The notes below the pieces were generated by a model. It had not been told where the DNA came from. It ran no database searches and saw nothing but the letters and a program-made list of their open reading frames with translations. DNA of 64,000 nucleotides from Ananas comosus (lineage: Eukaryota > Streptophyta > Magnoliopsida > Poales > Bromeliaceae): assembly GCF_001540865.1 (NCBI RefSeq), contig NC_033623.1, positions 15,037,995 to 15,101,994 of the forward strand. The letters run 5' to 3'. How positions within the stretch are numbered: the stretch's first letter is position 1; the number at the start of each line of letters is the position of its first letter. Shown piece after piece: positions 31,447-43,991 of the stretch. The position numbers and the translations under genes were made by a program.

Positions 31447-34377
31447 CTATTGCTGGGCGCATTGAACCCTTGGAGCTGCATCCTCGTCTTCATCGTATGC
31501 TTCCTGCTGCTGCTGTTCTAACCGTCTGCGCCTCATCTCCACTTCAATATCCACGTCGTACATGGTCGTCTCCTCGCAATTCTGTAGCGCTGCATCCGAC
31601 AGTTGGCTGCTGCCGGGCCTACGCGGCAGAATCTTCTCCAGTGCACGGCACTGATCAAGAGAGAGCATCCCTGAGTCAGGGAGCTCGACGTTGAATTGGA
31701 CGTAGAGGCGGCCCTTCATGAACGGCCGGCCGTGGTGGGGCATGCCCTCGTCATCGATCGCCTTGTATTGACCTAAATTTTAAAGTGTGTCAGAGTCGGA
31801 GGGTACAAAAGTAGAATCAGCAAATTTGTTTACATGTTGGTAGAGGATAGAGAAGCAAATTGATAGGAAAGTATACCTGGCTTAATGACTTCCCCAGGAT
31901 TCGACTTGATTAGCAGCTGTCGGCCATCAAGATGGATGAGAGTGAATTGGAAACCGCAAAGTGCCTCTGTCAGGCTGAGTGTATGGTCGATGTAGAGGTC
32001 ATCATACTTCCTCTTAAATTTAGGGTGCTCTTTAACTTGCAAGACAATTACTATATCTCCTGTTACTGTATCAGGCTGCAATAATTGTAGTAGTGTTAAC
32101 GACTGAAAATACAAGCCAACATTGATCCAACATAGAAACATATAACAAAACCGAAAGAATTAGCCTCCCCCCCAAAAAATAAAAACTAATTAGAAATAGC
32201 TCAAAGCTAACAATTGCAACAAAGAATTAAAGCAAGGGTCGGGTCGACAAGTACTCACAGCTTCATCAGCTTCTCCTTGGAATACAATCTTCTGGCCATG
32301 CTGCATCCCCTTCTCGACATGAACCTCCAACACCTTCTTCTCCTGAACGACTTTGTTACCCTTGCAGTTTGGGCACTTGTCTTTGTCGCTGATGACCTCG
32401 CCTGCATAACAACAACATAATTGGGAGATGGCGAAGGAACCAAAGGGAAAAAAAGAAGAAGAAATGAGTAGAACCAAACCAAAAATTGGTACAAAGCACT
32501 GCACGAAACTAACCTGAGCCTCTGCACTCTGGGCAAACATGTTGCATCTGTTGGATCATGCCTAGTCCTATCTGTCTAGTCACTGTCCTCACTCCTGAAC
32601 CTTGGCATCCGAAGCATCTTCCTGATGCACCACTTTTCGAACCTTTTCTGAATATTAATGAATGTAGCAAGAAACATAAGAACTGAGAGAGACTAGTAAA
32701 ACGGGGAATTAAAAGTCACTTGGAAGGAACAACAGGGGAGAACACTGTCATCAAATTGCTTCATAACCAGACCTAAACATAGTATAGAGCCTCGTAAAAA
32801 AGGAATTAGTGTCCTGCTAATGAAGCGCATAGTAGCTAATTAGAAGCAAAGAATAGAGGAAACTTAAATGCTGAGAAGACGTCTACGCACAACTTTTTAC
32901 AATCTAACAAAACTTTGTTACTAAGTCAACCTCGTTTACCAAACCTCAGGACTTGATCTAGCAGTAGAAAAGGAACTAAAAAAGTGTTTTAGTTGACTGC
33001 AATAATTTGTCCAAAATATCGAGGATTGGAGAAAAAAATGACTAGCACCAATAGTCAACCACATCACGCAAACTTAATCCTGAAGGATGTTTGTTTAGTT
33101 TAGATTGTTGCGTTAGGCTCTTATTTAAACCGGATTACTAGATACCTCGATATTCACGAATGCAATGGTTACCTACCAAAGTAACGGATGGAAACATGAC
33201 GTGTCAAATCTTGTTCTTGCAATTAAATGTTTTGCTAACTAAAAGGGAAAAAAGAAAGAAAAAAAAAACATCAACAAGCACTTACTAGTAATTGCACAGG
33301 CACATTCATATCCAAAAGGTAACCATCAGAGCTTAATGCATGATCCCGTGAGTTTAACTCAATTTTCATCCCAATCTTAGAAAGGAATGGCTTACGCAAT
33401 TCACACCAAGAGCAGCTCTTCATTTATGTTCAAAATTGAAAATATGAATCAAAATCAACTACTTGTTGAAGAACTTTTATGATGACATTTAAATATGGAT
33501 AAGGGCATCATCAACATTAAAGATCGAGCTGATGGAATCATTAGTATTCTATGCACATGCATAATCCACCAAAAGATAAATGCACAGAAACCTTATAGGT
33601 TCCTAAACCAAAAGCAGATGATTGTTTTCTTAACTCAAATAATGGAACAAAATTTGCAGTAACGTACCCTTTGCACTTAGGGCACAGCACGTTTCTTGAC
33701 AAGGAAAGCTTCTTAGATGTACCATTATACAAGTCCTCCAAAGAAACCTTCAGCGAATGAACTACTTCTTCGCCTTTTCTTTGCCTGTGACCTCTGGAAC
33801 TACCACCTTTCATTGAGACAGCAAGAAAATGTAAATGAATGATCTTAAAAATAGGAATAAGAAAAGGAGAAAAAAAAAGACATATCAGATTATCCCTACC
33901 ACCACCAAAAGAACCACCACCAAAGAATTGCTCAAATATATCAAATGGATTGTGTGAAGCGCTGCCTCCTCCCATTCCCTCTTTAAGCGCATCTTCCCCA
34001 TATTGATCATAAATCTCCCTCTTTTCTGGATCACTAAGAACCTCATATGCTTGAGCCAACTCTTTAAACTATTTGACAGCGACAACAAATAGGAAACAAG
34101 TCGTCACGTCGAGGTACATCAAACATCATAAGTTACACCTATAAATAGGACTAAGAAAACTGCATAGACACTATTGATAATCCAATAAAAACAAAAAATG
34201 GTGCAAATATCAGATAAATTGGTTCACCTTCTCTGGATCGCCACCCTTGTCAGGGTGGTTCTTTATAGCGGCTCTCCTATAAGCCTTCTTAAGTTCATCT
34301 TGGCTTGCAGTCTTTGGCACACCGAGAATCTCATAATACTTGGTGTTGTCACTTTTCCTCTGAGCGCGCCCAAACAT
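31447..34377 (-). CDS. Type I (class A) DnaJ/HSP40 co-chaperone, farnesylation motif
   Basis: Cytosolic HSP70 co-chaperone of the plant ANJ1/AtJ2-AtJ3 type. Seven coding exons join in phase: 34228-34377, 33900-34068, 33668-33806, 32514-32647, 32259-32401, 31877-32075, 31447-31772, giving 419 aa, the usual family length. Visible in order: J domain from [20 protein letters not shown], with the HPD loop at residues 41-43 (KNHPDKGG); Gly/Phe-rich stretch ([10 protein letters not shown]); four CxxCxGxG-type zinc-finger repeats ([32 protein letters not shown]); a substrate-binding C-terminal part ([36 protein letters not shown]); and a C-terminal VQCAQQ, a CaaX box for farnesylation. Intron 3 is the longest (about 1.02 kb). 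A leader intron is likely: donor near 35106 (TTAG/GTAAAT), acceptor near 34424. A (CAG)n tract lies in the 3' region at 31383-31408. Confidence 0.96.
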
Positions 34378-35993
34378 GATCACAACTTTATGGTGAACTT
34401 TTCTTGTCTAGATATTTTATTGCCTATAAATGTTAACAAAGAGAATTTTAATAAAGAAAGAAACCATATTTTTACCAAATCATAAGTACTAAATTCTCTG
34501 AAAACAAATGTCCCAAACCTACTTGGTGGTGTTTGAATGCAATAATGTCTAACAACAAGGCTATTTGCTATGAACCAAAAGAAAGTTTCCGTTTTTAGGA
34601 GTTTTAAAGCATAACTCCAAAATACTTCATAGAAAGAGGGGGAAAAGAAAAACTAACCTAACTCTTGTTAAAATCTATGGCAACGGTCTACAACTACATA
34701 GAAATTAAAATAAACACTACACTTTTCGGCTTTTCCTGCTTCTCCTAACAATCACCAGTGAATTCCTTCAAAGAAAACAAAATCGTCTAAGTACTTCCCA
34801 CAAAATAAGTTTCAAGTTTGTAGAAACCTAGATCGGACTTGGGGGAGATCGATTTTTACGAACCTGCATGAATTTATTCGATTGGAAAAAAAATAAAAAT
34901 TTGGAAACAAATGTGTAAGATAATAAAGAAACCGTCGTTTTTTGTTCGCTCCAACAAAAAAAAAAAAACGACATATTCATCAAATAAATCTTCCCAAAGC
35001 ACACAAAAGTCGATCTTTTCCAACAACTTCCAAACAAAAAAATAATCGGAAACCAGTTTGGGACACTAGAAAATAGAGAGATCACGAAATCATTTGATGA
35101 ATTTACCTAATTCGAGGTCGGGAGACGAAACCCTAGCCCAATTTGGGGATCGAATTGGTGCGGCGGAGGCGACGAAGCGAGAAATCGACGGAGATAAAAG
35201 GCTTCGCGATTTCGAGGAGAGAGAAGGAGAAAATGGAGCGTGGGGACTCAATAAATAGGCGCTTTACGCGTATAGTTTGAGCTCGGGGGCCGTGGTGCGA
35301 TCTCGACCGTCCGATGTTCCGAAGCGGACCGTCGAGATTATCGTGGGAGACGTATGGGTCCTGCTGGGCACTCGACATCACTAAAAACCAAAATCCCGTA
35401 GTCGCCTCCTTTTGTTGACCCCGTACACTGAAGAATTCCTTTTTTTTTTTTATTTCTTTTTTTCGGGGCGGAAGGAAGAGAGAAACGCTTTTGGTAATCG
35501 AAAAAGAAAATGAAAATATCTTGGACTCTTTAATCACGTGTACGCCGTGTTGTATTTTTCAATCGAGCAATTAATTAATTCTTCTAAATGACCCCAGATA
35601 CAATTCACCTTACCGCTGCATAACAGAGATGATGATGATGGAAGTGAGCTCTCGGCCGAAGCGGCGAAGTATGAGCCCCATGAGTTAAGGTAAAGCGAAT
35701 CAAAATAACGTAACTCGGGTTGCCCGTATCAAAATTGTAAATGTAAGCATAATATTGACTTTCACCACAAAAACATGTAAGATGTAGAATGAAGTTCGTA
35801 AAATAATCTTAGTTGTGATGGATGTACTCAAAAATGAAATATTATCCATAACAAATTATCTTTCTGGCGACCAAGAAAACTTATTAATATCTAAACATGA
35901 GATAAAGAATGAAGAAATAATCCACAGACTCCCTAGCTGCGCAATATTTCTAAAGCAGATGACCACACCCAATCAATTAGCAGAATAATGACT
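34378..35993. promoter_or_regulatory. Leader intron and promoter region of the DnaJ gene
   Basis: 34378-35106 probably holds the 5'-UTR intron. The leader exon lies about 35107-35270, GC-richer and with GCGGCGGAGGCG on the plus strand. Further upstream, 35300-35313 and 35325-35338 form a 14-bp inverted repeat with one mismatch (ATCTCGACCGTCCG), whose core matches a GACGGTCCG-type word common near monocot genes. No clear heat-shock element array was found. Confidence 0.4.
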
Positions 35994-36240
35994 CTAATCA
36001 GTTCCGCCAGAAGCGAATATCTCGGTCAGCTCTTCAGCATGAAGTGCTATGCTGATGTACACTCTCAGGCAGTTTCTGACATGAGCATCACCAAATAATC
36101 GAAAATTGCCCACTTCATGATTAGCATAATCAGCCCTGACATTGTGAACCATTAAATTATATCTTCGTGACAACCCTTTTTGAAGGAGAGAACTGAACTC
36201 TCTTGCTCTGCCTAAAGCACTCGGACAAACAAGGCAGGGA
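35994..36240 (-). other. Unassigned protein-like ORF in the 3' flank of the fucosyltransferase gene
   Basis: The minus strand is open from about 36240 to TAG at 35994-35996. A first Met at 36152 gives 52 aa: MVHNVRADYANHEVGNF, RLFGDAHVRNCLRVYI, SIALHAEELTEIFASGGTD. Upstream codons also read well (ALGRAREFSSLLQKGLSRRY). Possible acceptors (CTTTAGGCAG, GAGAGTTCAG) precede it. Composition looks like real protein, but it is in a different frame from the gene that stops at 36251 and I recognise no family. It could be a terminal exon of another or alternative transcript, or a relic. Confidence 0.35.
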
Positions 36241-36250
36241 AAACACCAGT

Positions 36251-38773
36251 TTATGATTTACAGGCATTGTTTCTTCTCATAAGCTCTATGCTTGTTGCTA
36301 TAGTTGATCCAGCAGTCCCCACAAACCCTAACGACGCACAACTACATGCAGATTCTTCCACATATAACAAAATATCCGGCAAAGATGATGGATCACAAAT
36401 CCTTTTCTCATTATTTCCATCAACAATTCTAGGAAGGAAACCAGATTTCAAGCCATGTTCCGAAGCCATGAGCCTCTCAGCGGCTTTCAATACTAAATCA
36501 TCACTTTCTTGAAGGGTATACAACTTGTACTGCTCGTTTTTCTCAATTTCCCCCAGGTAAGTTTGGGTCCAGTTTGCCCTAGGAAGATCCGTCATGATGA
36601 AGATGTGAATTGGACCATTCAGCTGGTTCTCCTTGGCTTCTGATTGAAGAGACAGCAGCTTCTGCTTTAGTTCAGAAAAAGTAGTTTTCCAATGGTTCTT
36701 GAACTGTCCATCTAATAACCTAAGTTGGGCACAAAGAAATGGCTTCTTTATACTCGCAGCAAAATCCTTTCCTGCAGCCATAATTTCTGATACAAATGGA
36801 AGGAATTCGATCTGTTTAAGCAACGACTGAATCCTCGAGTCTTTTGGTGATTCATGGATGTCAATGTAAAGCTCAGAACCCTTGTATGGTCCCGAGAAAA
36901 GGGTTCCAAAAGCCAAAACAGAGGATGTTTCGGCTTCTGAACCGGGCCCAAAAGCCTTGTGAATATCTCTACGCTTTCTAATATAAGAAATTTTCTTCTT
37001 CTTCTGCAACTCTTTGTCAGGCTGAAAAGAGTCTAAAGCCCCATCACTATTTTGTTGGTATGTCCAGACTGTTGTTCGACAGTCCTCTTCTACAGTATAT
37101 ACACAGTGGTCGACATTACCATGCAGACCAGATAACAATGATCTACACTGATCAAAGTTGCCTGATAAAGAGCCAGAACCCGACACAGCACAACATAAGT
37201 CACCGAAACAAGCTTTTTCCATATTTAGGCCACACCACATTGAAGCAAATACCCTAAAATCAATCGTTTTAACCACAGTTGATGATATTGAAGATATATC
37301 AACAATATCAGCCATTGATACATACCTGGAATACAAAACAAGAAATAAAATATATTTCGCAAAATGGAAAGATAAAAAAGCTACAATATTTGATAATTTG
37401 TTGTTCATGTTTCACAACAGAAAAGTAGAAAAATCTAAACAGAACCAATATTTACTAAGGAACATGTTAGTTAAGGATTAAGACAACTTAAGAAGTACCA
37501 TATCAGTGCACTTGCAAGGGATTGACCTCATCAAATAAGAACGTCAGTCATAAACTTACATTCTCCTCCAACAGAATTGCTAATAACTAAACGCTCACCA
37601 CGAGACTACAAAATAAAATCATTTACTCGAGAGGCCATCTCTTAAGTAGTGAAAATACAATAGTCCTTCGCTGAAGGCCTCTCAAGTTTCAACATGCAAC
37701 TTTCTTAAAAGCATCAACTAACACCAAGTATCATGCAGAACATATATTTTTAATCTGGAAAAATGAAACTGACATGGGCGGACATTTCTGTACCTCAGTG
37801 GAGAAAGCTTACTCTCATTGTTTAAGCATAGAAATTTTTGCCAATGATAAAAAATAACTGCTTAAAGAAAAGTTTTCACGCTTGGCTATAGAACCACACT
37901 AAACTTTGCACTTGCTTTGACCTCGGCATCACAAAAAGTGACACATGAATCAGATATCACCTACGAGTCATGCTAAGTAATTCATAATGCAAACAAAGTC
38001 TCCTAAACCGTCATTGCCGATTTGAGTGCACTCGATGAAAAACCTGCTAGAGAGAGGCAGGCATGCAATCTTCGCGAACAAACTCATATATGAATCATGA
38101 GAATTCCCACAATCCTTTATCAAAATCATGGACTACGTAAACGAATGGCAATTGATTTTCCTAGCATCTAAACTGATTATAATGACCGTGGCCATATCTC
38201 TCATCGATTCAACTTAATTAGCTACTCCCATCACACTTCCAAAAGATAAAAAGCATATCATAATCGAAACAATTAAGCAACACAAGAAGTTGACGAGGCC
38301 GCTCACCTCCGATCTCGGATCAGGTCCATGATGTGATCCCACACGGCGGCGCGGAGCTCGGCGGGGGCGGAGACCCTGAACTTAGGGCAACTGCCGAGGG
38401 CGACGGCGTGGTGGTCGAGCACCGGGGGAACGACGAGGGTGCGGTTGAGGATGGCGGCGACGACGGCGGCGTTCTTGAGCTCCCCGACCTGATTGCTGAA
38501 ACCGCTGTGGGGGGCGTACCATAGGAACCGCTCGCCGGAGAGTGCTCCGCCTCCGCCGGCGCCGCATTGGTGATCTAGGGTTTGGCGAGGGGAGGAGAAG
38601 GGGAGGAGGGATCGGAGGAGAGAGGAATAGGAGGAGGTGAGAAGGAAGAGGAAGAGGAGGAGAAGGGAGAGGGGGAGGAAGGAGAGGAGGAAGAGGAGGG
38701 GTTTGCTCCGTTGTGTTCGCTTCCTCCACCGACTTCGGCTCGCCGCTGACCAATCCATTGGGGGAAGATCCAA
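36251..38773 (-). CDS. O-fucosyltransferase-family protein (type II membrane)
   Basis: Two exons, 38307-38773 and 36251-37325, join as AG/G to give 513 aa. The intron (37326-38306) has GT-AG ends. The N-terminus is basic (RSRWRKRTQRSK), then one hydrophobic anchor at about 25-48 (LLFLLSFLPLSLLLLFLFLL), as in Golgi type II glycosyltransferases. The lumenal part begins FLWYAPHSGFSNQVGELKNA (about 83-102), the nucleotide-sugar-binding start of the plant O-fucosyltransferase (GT106-like/PMT-related) family, followed by LNRTLVVPPVLDHH. The end carries ESACSCASLGFVGTAGSTIA, TSIELMRR, the family's closing motif. Expected role: transfer of a deoxysugar to a wall glycan or protein; the acceptor cannot be read from sequence. 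Exon 1 is very GC-rich. Start chosen at the first Met of MDLPPMDW; the second Met, five residues on, is possible. Confidence 0.9.
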
Positions 38774-40104
38774 CTCACTTACGGTCGCAACCTGGTTTTC
38801 ATCTCAGTTCTTATTAGAAGTTAGAACTGGAAATTTTTACAGTGGTACCCTCAAATTTACGTATACAAGTACTAATCTTTTTATTTAAAAAGATTATGAA
38901 TAAAAAAATATGTGAGTATAAGTTAAATTATAGACCACGAATATCCGTATATATTTTTTAATTTTAAAATATATTTTTAATTAAAAGGAGGGCTTTTTTT
39001 TTTGCAAATAGTCCTATGATAAAATTTTATTTTAAAATTAGCCCTGTCAAAAATTTATTTACAAAAATGGTTCTGTCCCTGCCACGCAAGCGCCACGTCA
39101 GTACCACGCGGGCGGGGCAGGACTTTAAGTTGAACACGGTGAATGATTCATCGTGTCCAATATGATATTTGTATTGGACACGGTGAACTATTCACCGTGT
39201 TCAACTTAAAGTCCTGCCCCGCCGGCGTGGCGCTGACGTAACGCTTGCGTGGTAGGGACAGGACCATTTTTACAAATAAATTTTTGATAGAGTTAATTTT
39301 AAAATAAAATTTTGTGAAGGGGCTATTTGCAAAAAAAATCCAATAAAAGAATATTTTTTTCTGTTTATCAATTCTTAAAAACCATAAACNAATTTCACCG
39401 TCCTTTTTTTTTTTTTTCTGCTGTGTCCACCTCTTCTACCATACTCTCTCTTGCCGCACCGCTCTACCATCCTCGAGCGGTCCAGCTTATTATATGTAAA
39501 ATACTTTATATATATAATTTATGTCTTAAAATTTTATTATATACTGTGATTTAAATAATAAATTATATTACGATCTTTTAACATGGATGGCTTAAATTTG
39601 AAGCTTAATTGCTTCACTTCTCAAGCTGAATTTATTTATTTATTTATTTTAAAAAAAAGGTCGGAGTAGCTGAGCTATGCCTTTCAAGGACCTCTCAAAA
39701 CAGTTTGCATATTGCTACGAGTCATTCATTTCAAAACTGAAAGAGTGAAATTCAGTTCCTTATCATTATTTTTGGAAGAAAAACAGAAAACATGCATATT
39801 TACTGCAATCAACTTGGACTTGAACCTGACCAATTAGTAATTACAGACACCTTAGCAATTCGATTCAGCAGTATACATCTTGGAACGACAGAATCTTCCC
39901 AATAGATAATCTGGTAGTACACACAGTATTTATTCAATGTGTACCAGTTGGTTAGGAAGAGAATTTTGTGCCTAACATACAAAGATAGTTCACCTTCGAT
40001 TTTATATAAATTCTATGACATTTTGAACACAAATGTATAATATTCTGACAACTAACAAGTAACAAGTTCATCAGTCACATTCACTGTCAAACTAAATCGG
40101 CTTC
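38774..40104. other. Intergenic between fucosyltransferase-like and dioxygenase genes
   Basis: Contains the fold-back element at 38992-39339, an N at 39390 and AT-rich sequence. 39600-40104 is probably the 3' flank of the dioxygenase gene. No ORF is supported. Confidence 0.4.
38992..39339. mobile_element. Near-perfect fold-back element (~170 bp arms)
   Basis: TTTTTTTGCAAATAGTCC at the left is mirrored by GGGGCTATTTGCAAAAAAAA at the right. Inside, AAATTTATTTACAAAAATGG / TGTCCCTGCCACGC / CAGGACTTTAAGTTGAACAC / GGTGAATGATTCA are all mirrored around the centre near 39167 (CCAATATGATATTTGTATTGG). There is no ORF. A transcript would fold into a single ~170-bp hairpin. Confidence 0.85.
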
Positions 40105-40653
40105 TTATTTAGATGAGTATGAAACTCTTAATCGCTCCCTGAGGTAGTCACCGCTGCGGATAGGAGGGAACCTGCAAGACAGCTTGTCAAAAAGGAACTA
40201 CTAAGCAGAACAGAACACTTGCTACAGCAAATATTTCTGGAATCTCGAAACTGGCAAAATTCTCAGCAAAATGTCTTGAATATAGAGAAAATAGTCAATT
40301 TAGAATTCATCTGAAATTTACATATTAATTTTGCTTTTTTGCAATTGTCGTAAACATGATTCAGTCTAGGATGTTTCTACTGGACGGTTGCCATGCCATG
40401 CCCATAAATGTTTTTTCGTTCGATTTTGCCTTTTCCTTTTTCTTTCCTGCCTGATTTCATATGATCTATGTGCATTGCTATTTATACATTTCAGTGGATG
40501 CAGTTTCTCTTGTCTCTCAGAAAAATGATTTCCCACTATTGTGTCTGTGTGTGTGTGTATGCGTATGCGTGTGTGTGTGTGTGTGTGTGTGTGTGAATAT
40601 CTTTTGCTTGAGAAGAGGGGGAAAGAGTGGGGGCAAGGGAGAGCGCCCGAGTN

Positions 40654-40706
<53 letters not shown>

Positions 40707-43700
40707 CGGAGGAGATGTCTTGCTGCAGCAGCTTTCCAAGCACTCTACCACACAGTCATAGTTAGGATCAAGAAAGAAGGCAACCTGAGACATTTGTATC
40801 TTTGTCAGCAGAATATTACACTACAGTTAGTGAAAGAGCACAAAACTTTTGTCATATTTTGCCCGCTGTTGGTGTATTCTCATGAAGAGAGAGAAGCCAT
40901 ATATTTTTTCATTAAAATAGGTTTAATTATTTTTTGTGTTCTCTTTAGGTCTAAGTATGATGTGAATGAAATTTAGTCAAGTACTAATCCAACAATAGAC
41001 CAACTAGAGAACAACAGTGAGCCCCATGAACACAGAGTCAGTAATTACAGAATAGCGTTCCTTTCCAATAACAAGGACTCGATGTAGAGTTGATCTGCAA
41101 AATGGGAAAAAAAAAAAAAAAGCATCATAAAAAGGCGGAGGAACATAGTACTTGTGATTTCACATCAAGGATGTATGTTAAACAGACAAGGGAACAGTAG
41201 ATTGAAAGATGGACATATTTGACAATAGCCAAAGCATTCTTAATGAATACGGTTGCATATAGGAAAGACAGTTACCGGAAAATACAATTGGTCCACCTTT
41301 CCAACATATCACCAATGTTAACAATCAACGCCCTGCAGGTAAAGGAATCCGAGTTGACATGTATCAACGTGAGGAACATCCAATGCATGATGCTGATTCT
41401 TCCCGATCATACTCTTTATCTAATAAAAGAAAGTGATGATTCTTCTTACCCATCAATATGAGAAACATCCTCCCAGAGCTGTGGATGCTTTTCCTTCTCC
41501 CTGCAAATCTGTATATTTCTAAACGATTCACCAATGAATTGTCTGGGTACTAGAGGGCAAAACATAAGCTATTGATAACAATGGAAATGTGTCTTCATGA
41601 CATGCCTGGAGACCGGGGACACCATCTGTTGCCAGAAGTGTTACCATCCCGTAGTCTGAATGGGCCGACGCACCATAATTACCTTTGTCGGATGCACCCA
41701 GTTCGCCTGAATGGCAATGTTAGAGACAATGTCATAACAAGAACACCTGAGAAGATTTAATAGGATCTTACAATGGTTAGAATATTTAAGGAAAAAACAA
41801 CGAAAATAATGACCATCAAAGGTCTCACCAACTTCAGAGATAATTATGAGTCTAATAAATTCTCAAACTCGACAAAATGAGAATAGCTGAACAGCCAATC
41901 CACTTGGCATGGGATTGCTGAGTACATAACATATATACAAAGATATGACGCAAGAAAGAAATATTAGAGATGGATAAGGTGAAGTTATTCGTTTGGTCAA
42001 CAGGTGCCAGGTGGGCTCAGATCCTGCTGATGGTACTTCAATAACATAGTTGAGAATCAAGTGCATTATTGTACCTGGATAATGCAATAGGCGAAGAAAT
42101 GCCATGGGTGAATTCAATGCCCCGATCTTCTCGAAGAACTGATCATCAAGGTTCAATGCAAATGCAATCAGAGAAAGTAGTCTTCTACCCACAGCCCTAA
42201 GGAAAGAAAATACACCAGATTTGCATCCAACCGATACAGGGTTACATTAGAATCTCAGATGAGCCCCAAAATTAGACAGCTGAGGTCTTCAATAGAAGGG
42301 TTAAGTTCAGGAGGCTAAGCTTAGTTCAATCGGCTCATTATAAAGCTCAATATGTGGTAAAACCTTGACTCTATACCTAAAACATCTATAAGTAAACAAA
42401 GCAGGCCCAATCAGCCTATTATTGGTTCAGATTACCTCATTGCATTACACAAGATGTGGGAGAAACTATATGAATTACAAGTAACACATTTACTTGCATA
42501 ATAGAAATTCATTTTTTTTCTTTTTCTTGTGGATTGGAATGTTTTCATAGAAGTGAGCAGAAAGACCCCACAAAGATTTAGCTTAGTGAACATAAGCTCT
42601 GAGAAGCATCTTTGGCATATACCAAAAAAAAAAAAAGGTGTTACAAAGTGAAATTTCTTAGAAAATTTGAAACTTCCACCGTGATGTATCAACATATACA
42701 GATATACAAAACCATGTAGAAAACTTACAGGACTCTTTCATAATATGACTCCATTGTAGCTCTCCAAGATGGCAAACTTTCTATAATATCCTAGCCATAA
42801 AAATAAAAAAATAAAAAAAAGAAGAAAGATGTAGATTTATACTTCAAAAATTAACACAAAAGATATGCAAAAAAGCTGCATGTGACTTTAGAAAAGGTAG
42901 CACTATCGTCACATGATTTATTTCCGATTGCATCTTCAGCAACAGATCGTTAAGAAGGAGACATTAATTTACAGCGACTACTGATGCCACGATAGACGAA
43001 ACTGCCATAGTACCAAATACTACCTTCCAAAGGCCATTGATTTGGGTCCTTCCCCGAACTTGTGCCCCCGTTAGGACCAATGTAGAAACTTTCCTTCAGG
43101 TCACCTACGCACAATTTCTTTCAGTAGTAAATTAGACTGCTCTGTAGACTGCTCCCTTAACTGATCGGCATAAAATCATGCACTCTTATTCTTCAATAAA
43201 GCGAAAGTGGCCTCATAAGATATATCATTTTGCATCAAATTACATCAATAAAATTATTAAAGTACAACAGTGCAAATAGATCAAGAAATCTACCATCCCT
43301 GATATGATAGTAACAAGTAACTATTTATTTCATCTCAATTACATGCCCATAACTGATTCGACTCTCTACAATGACCACTATTACGATGCAGAAGCGAAAT
43401 CAAATATCATCATCTAATAGCATGTAGATAATGGGAGATAGACCTTTGAATTCGGAGGAAGGATCGAGAGTCTCGGCATATATGGGAGTATAGCCTCTGT
43501 GCGCATCGTTATGCTCGAGCTTCATCTTCTCTTCCGGGGGCAATGCAAAGAACTTCTTGCTCTCGCGGAACACCTCCCATATGAGTGTGTCCTCTATTCC
43601 ATGATTTATCAGGTAAAAGAAACCGTACTCCACACATGCCTGAAAAAAAAAAAAAAAAAATGTCAAAAACAATGTTGTTTCCACCTACACGCGCAGAAAA

Positions 43701-43991
43701 AAAAAGGCGGTGCGTTTTGTTCTACTCTTTACCGAGAAAGTTTCAGATTCCATCTGTTTCAGTTTCATCTCTTCTCGTGTCAGAACCATTTTTTCGTCAG
43801 TTTTCAGTGTGAGCAGGGGAAAAAAGGGGAAACAAAAGAACTAGCACGAATAACTGGAATAGGAGAAAAAATGAATTAGGGTTATGTCGTGGTCATCGCG
43901 ATTTGTAGATTACCTTACGGATCAGTTGGGCGGTGGCGAAGGGATCGGAGGAGGAGAGGTCGACGAGAGGGAGCTCTAGATTGCGCGACAT
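40105..43991 (-). CDS. 2-oxoglutarate/Fe(II)-dependent dioxygenase
   Basis: Eleven exons join in phase to 312 aa: 43914-43991, 43444-43639, 43024-43104, 42729-42780, 42075-42196, 41606-41706, 41450-41508, 41276-41332, 41049-41094, 40705-40784, 40105-40171. The N-terminal DIOX_N part reads LPLVDLSSSDP, ACVEYGFFYLINHGIED, FFALPPEEKMKLEHNDAHRG. The catalytic fold has the iron triad H192-x-D194 (HSDYGMVTLLATDG) and H253 (STLHRVL), and the 2-oxoglutarate-binding R262-x-S264 (RYS). It ends FPPIRSGDYLRERL. This is the soluble DOXC-type family; closest in my memory are the At3g46490-like members. The substrate is unknown. Intron 6 uses a GC donor (CTCCAG/GCATGT). Exon 4 starts at 42780 (TTATAG/AAAG), which alone keeps the frame (WPLEESLPSW). 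Intron 10 contains (GA)n, (GT)n and an N at 40653. Exon 1 and leader reappear at 44126-44331, an apparent assembly duplicate. Confidence 0.92.
40555..40704. repeat. (GT)n and (GA)n microsatellites with a gap, intron 10 of the dioxygenase
   Basis: (GT)n at about 40569-40594 and (GA)n from 40654 to 40702, with a single N at 40653. The (GA)n tract abuts the donor of exon 10 (CCGAG/GTCTCTCT on the minus strand), so its true length is unknown. Read-through ORFs here are repeat by-products. Confidence 0.9.

Noticed and set aside
31284..31493. Poly-Cys ORF near the DnaJ 3' end
   Set aside because: Antisense reading of the (CAG)n tract in the 3' region; no domain.
40366..40976. ORFs through (GT)n/(GA)n at the dioxygenase 3' end
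   Set aside because: Microsatellite read-through inside intron 10; only the stretch 40705-40784 is real exon.
42770..42800. Alternative exon 4 start for the dioxygenase at the GCTAG acceptor (adds GATATTATAG)
   Set aside because: That acceptor puts the exon out of frame and brings in non-family codons; the TTATAG acceptor 10 bases on restores WPLEESLPSWRATMES.
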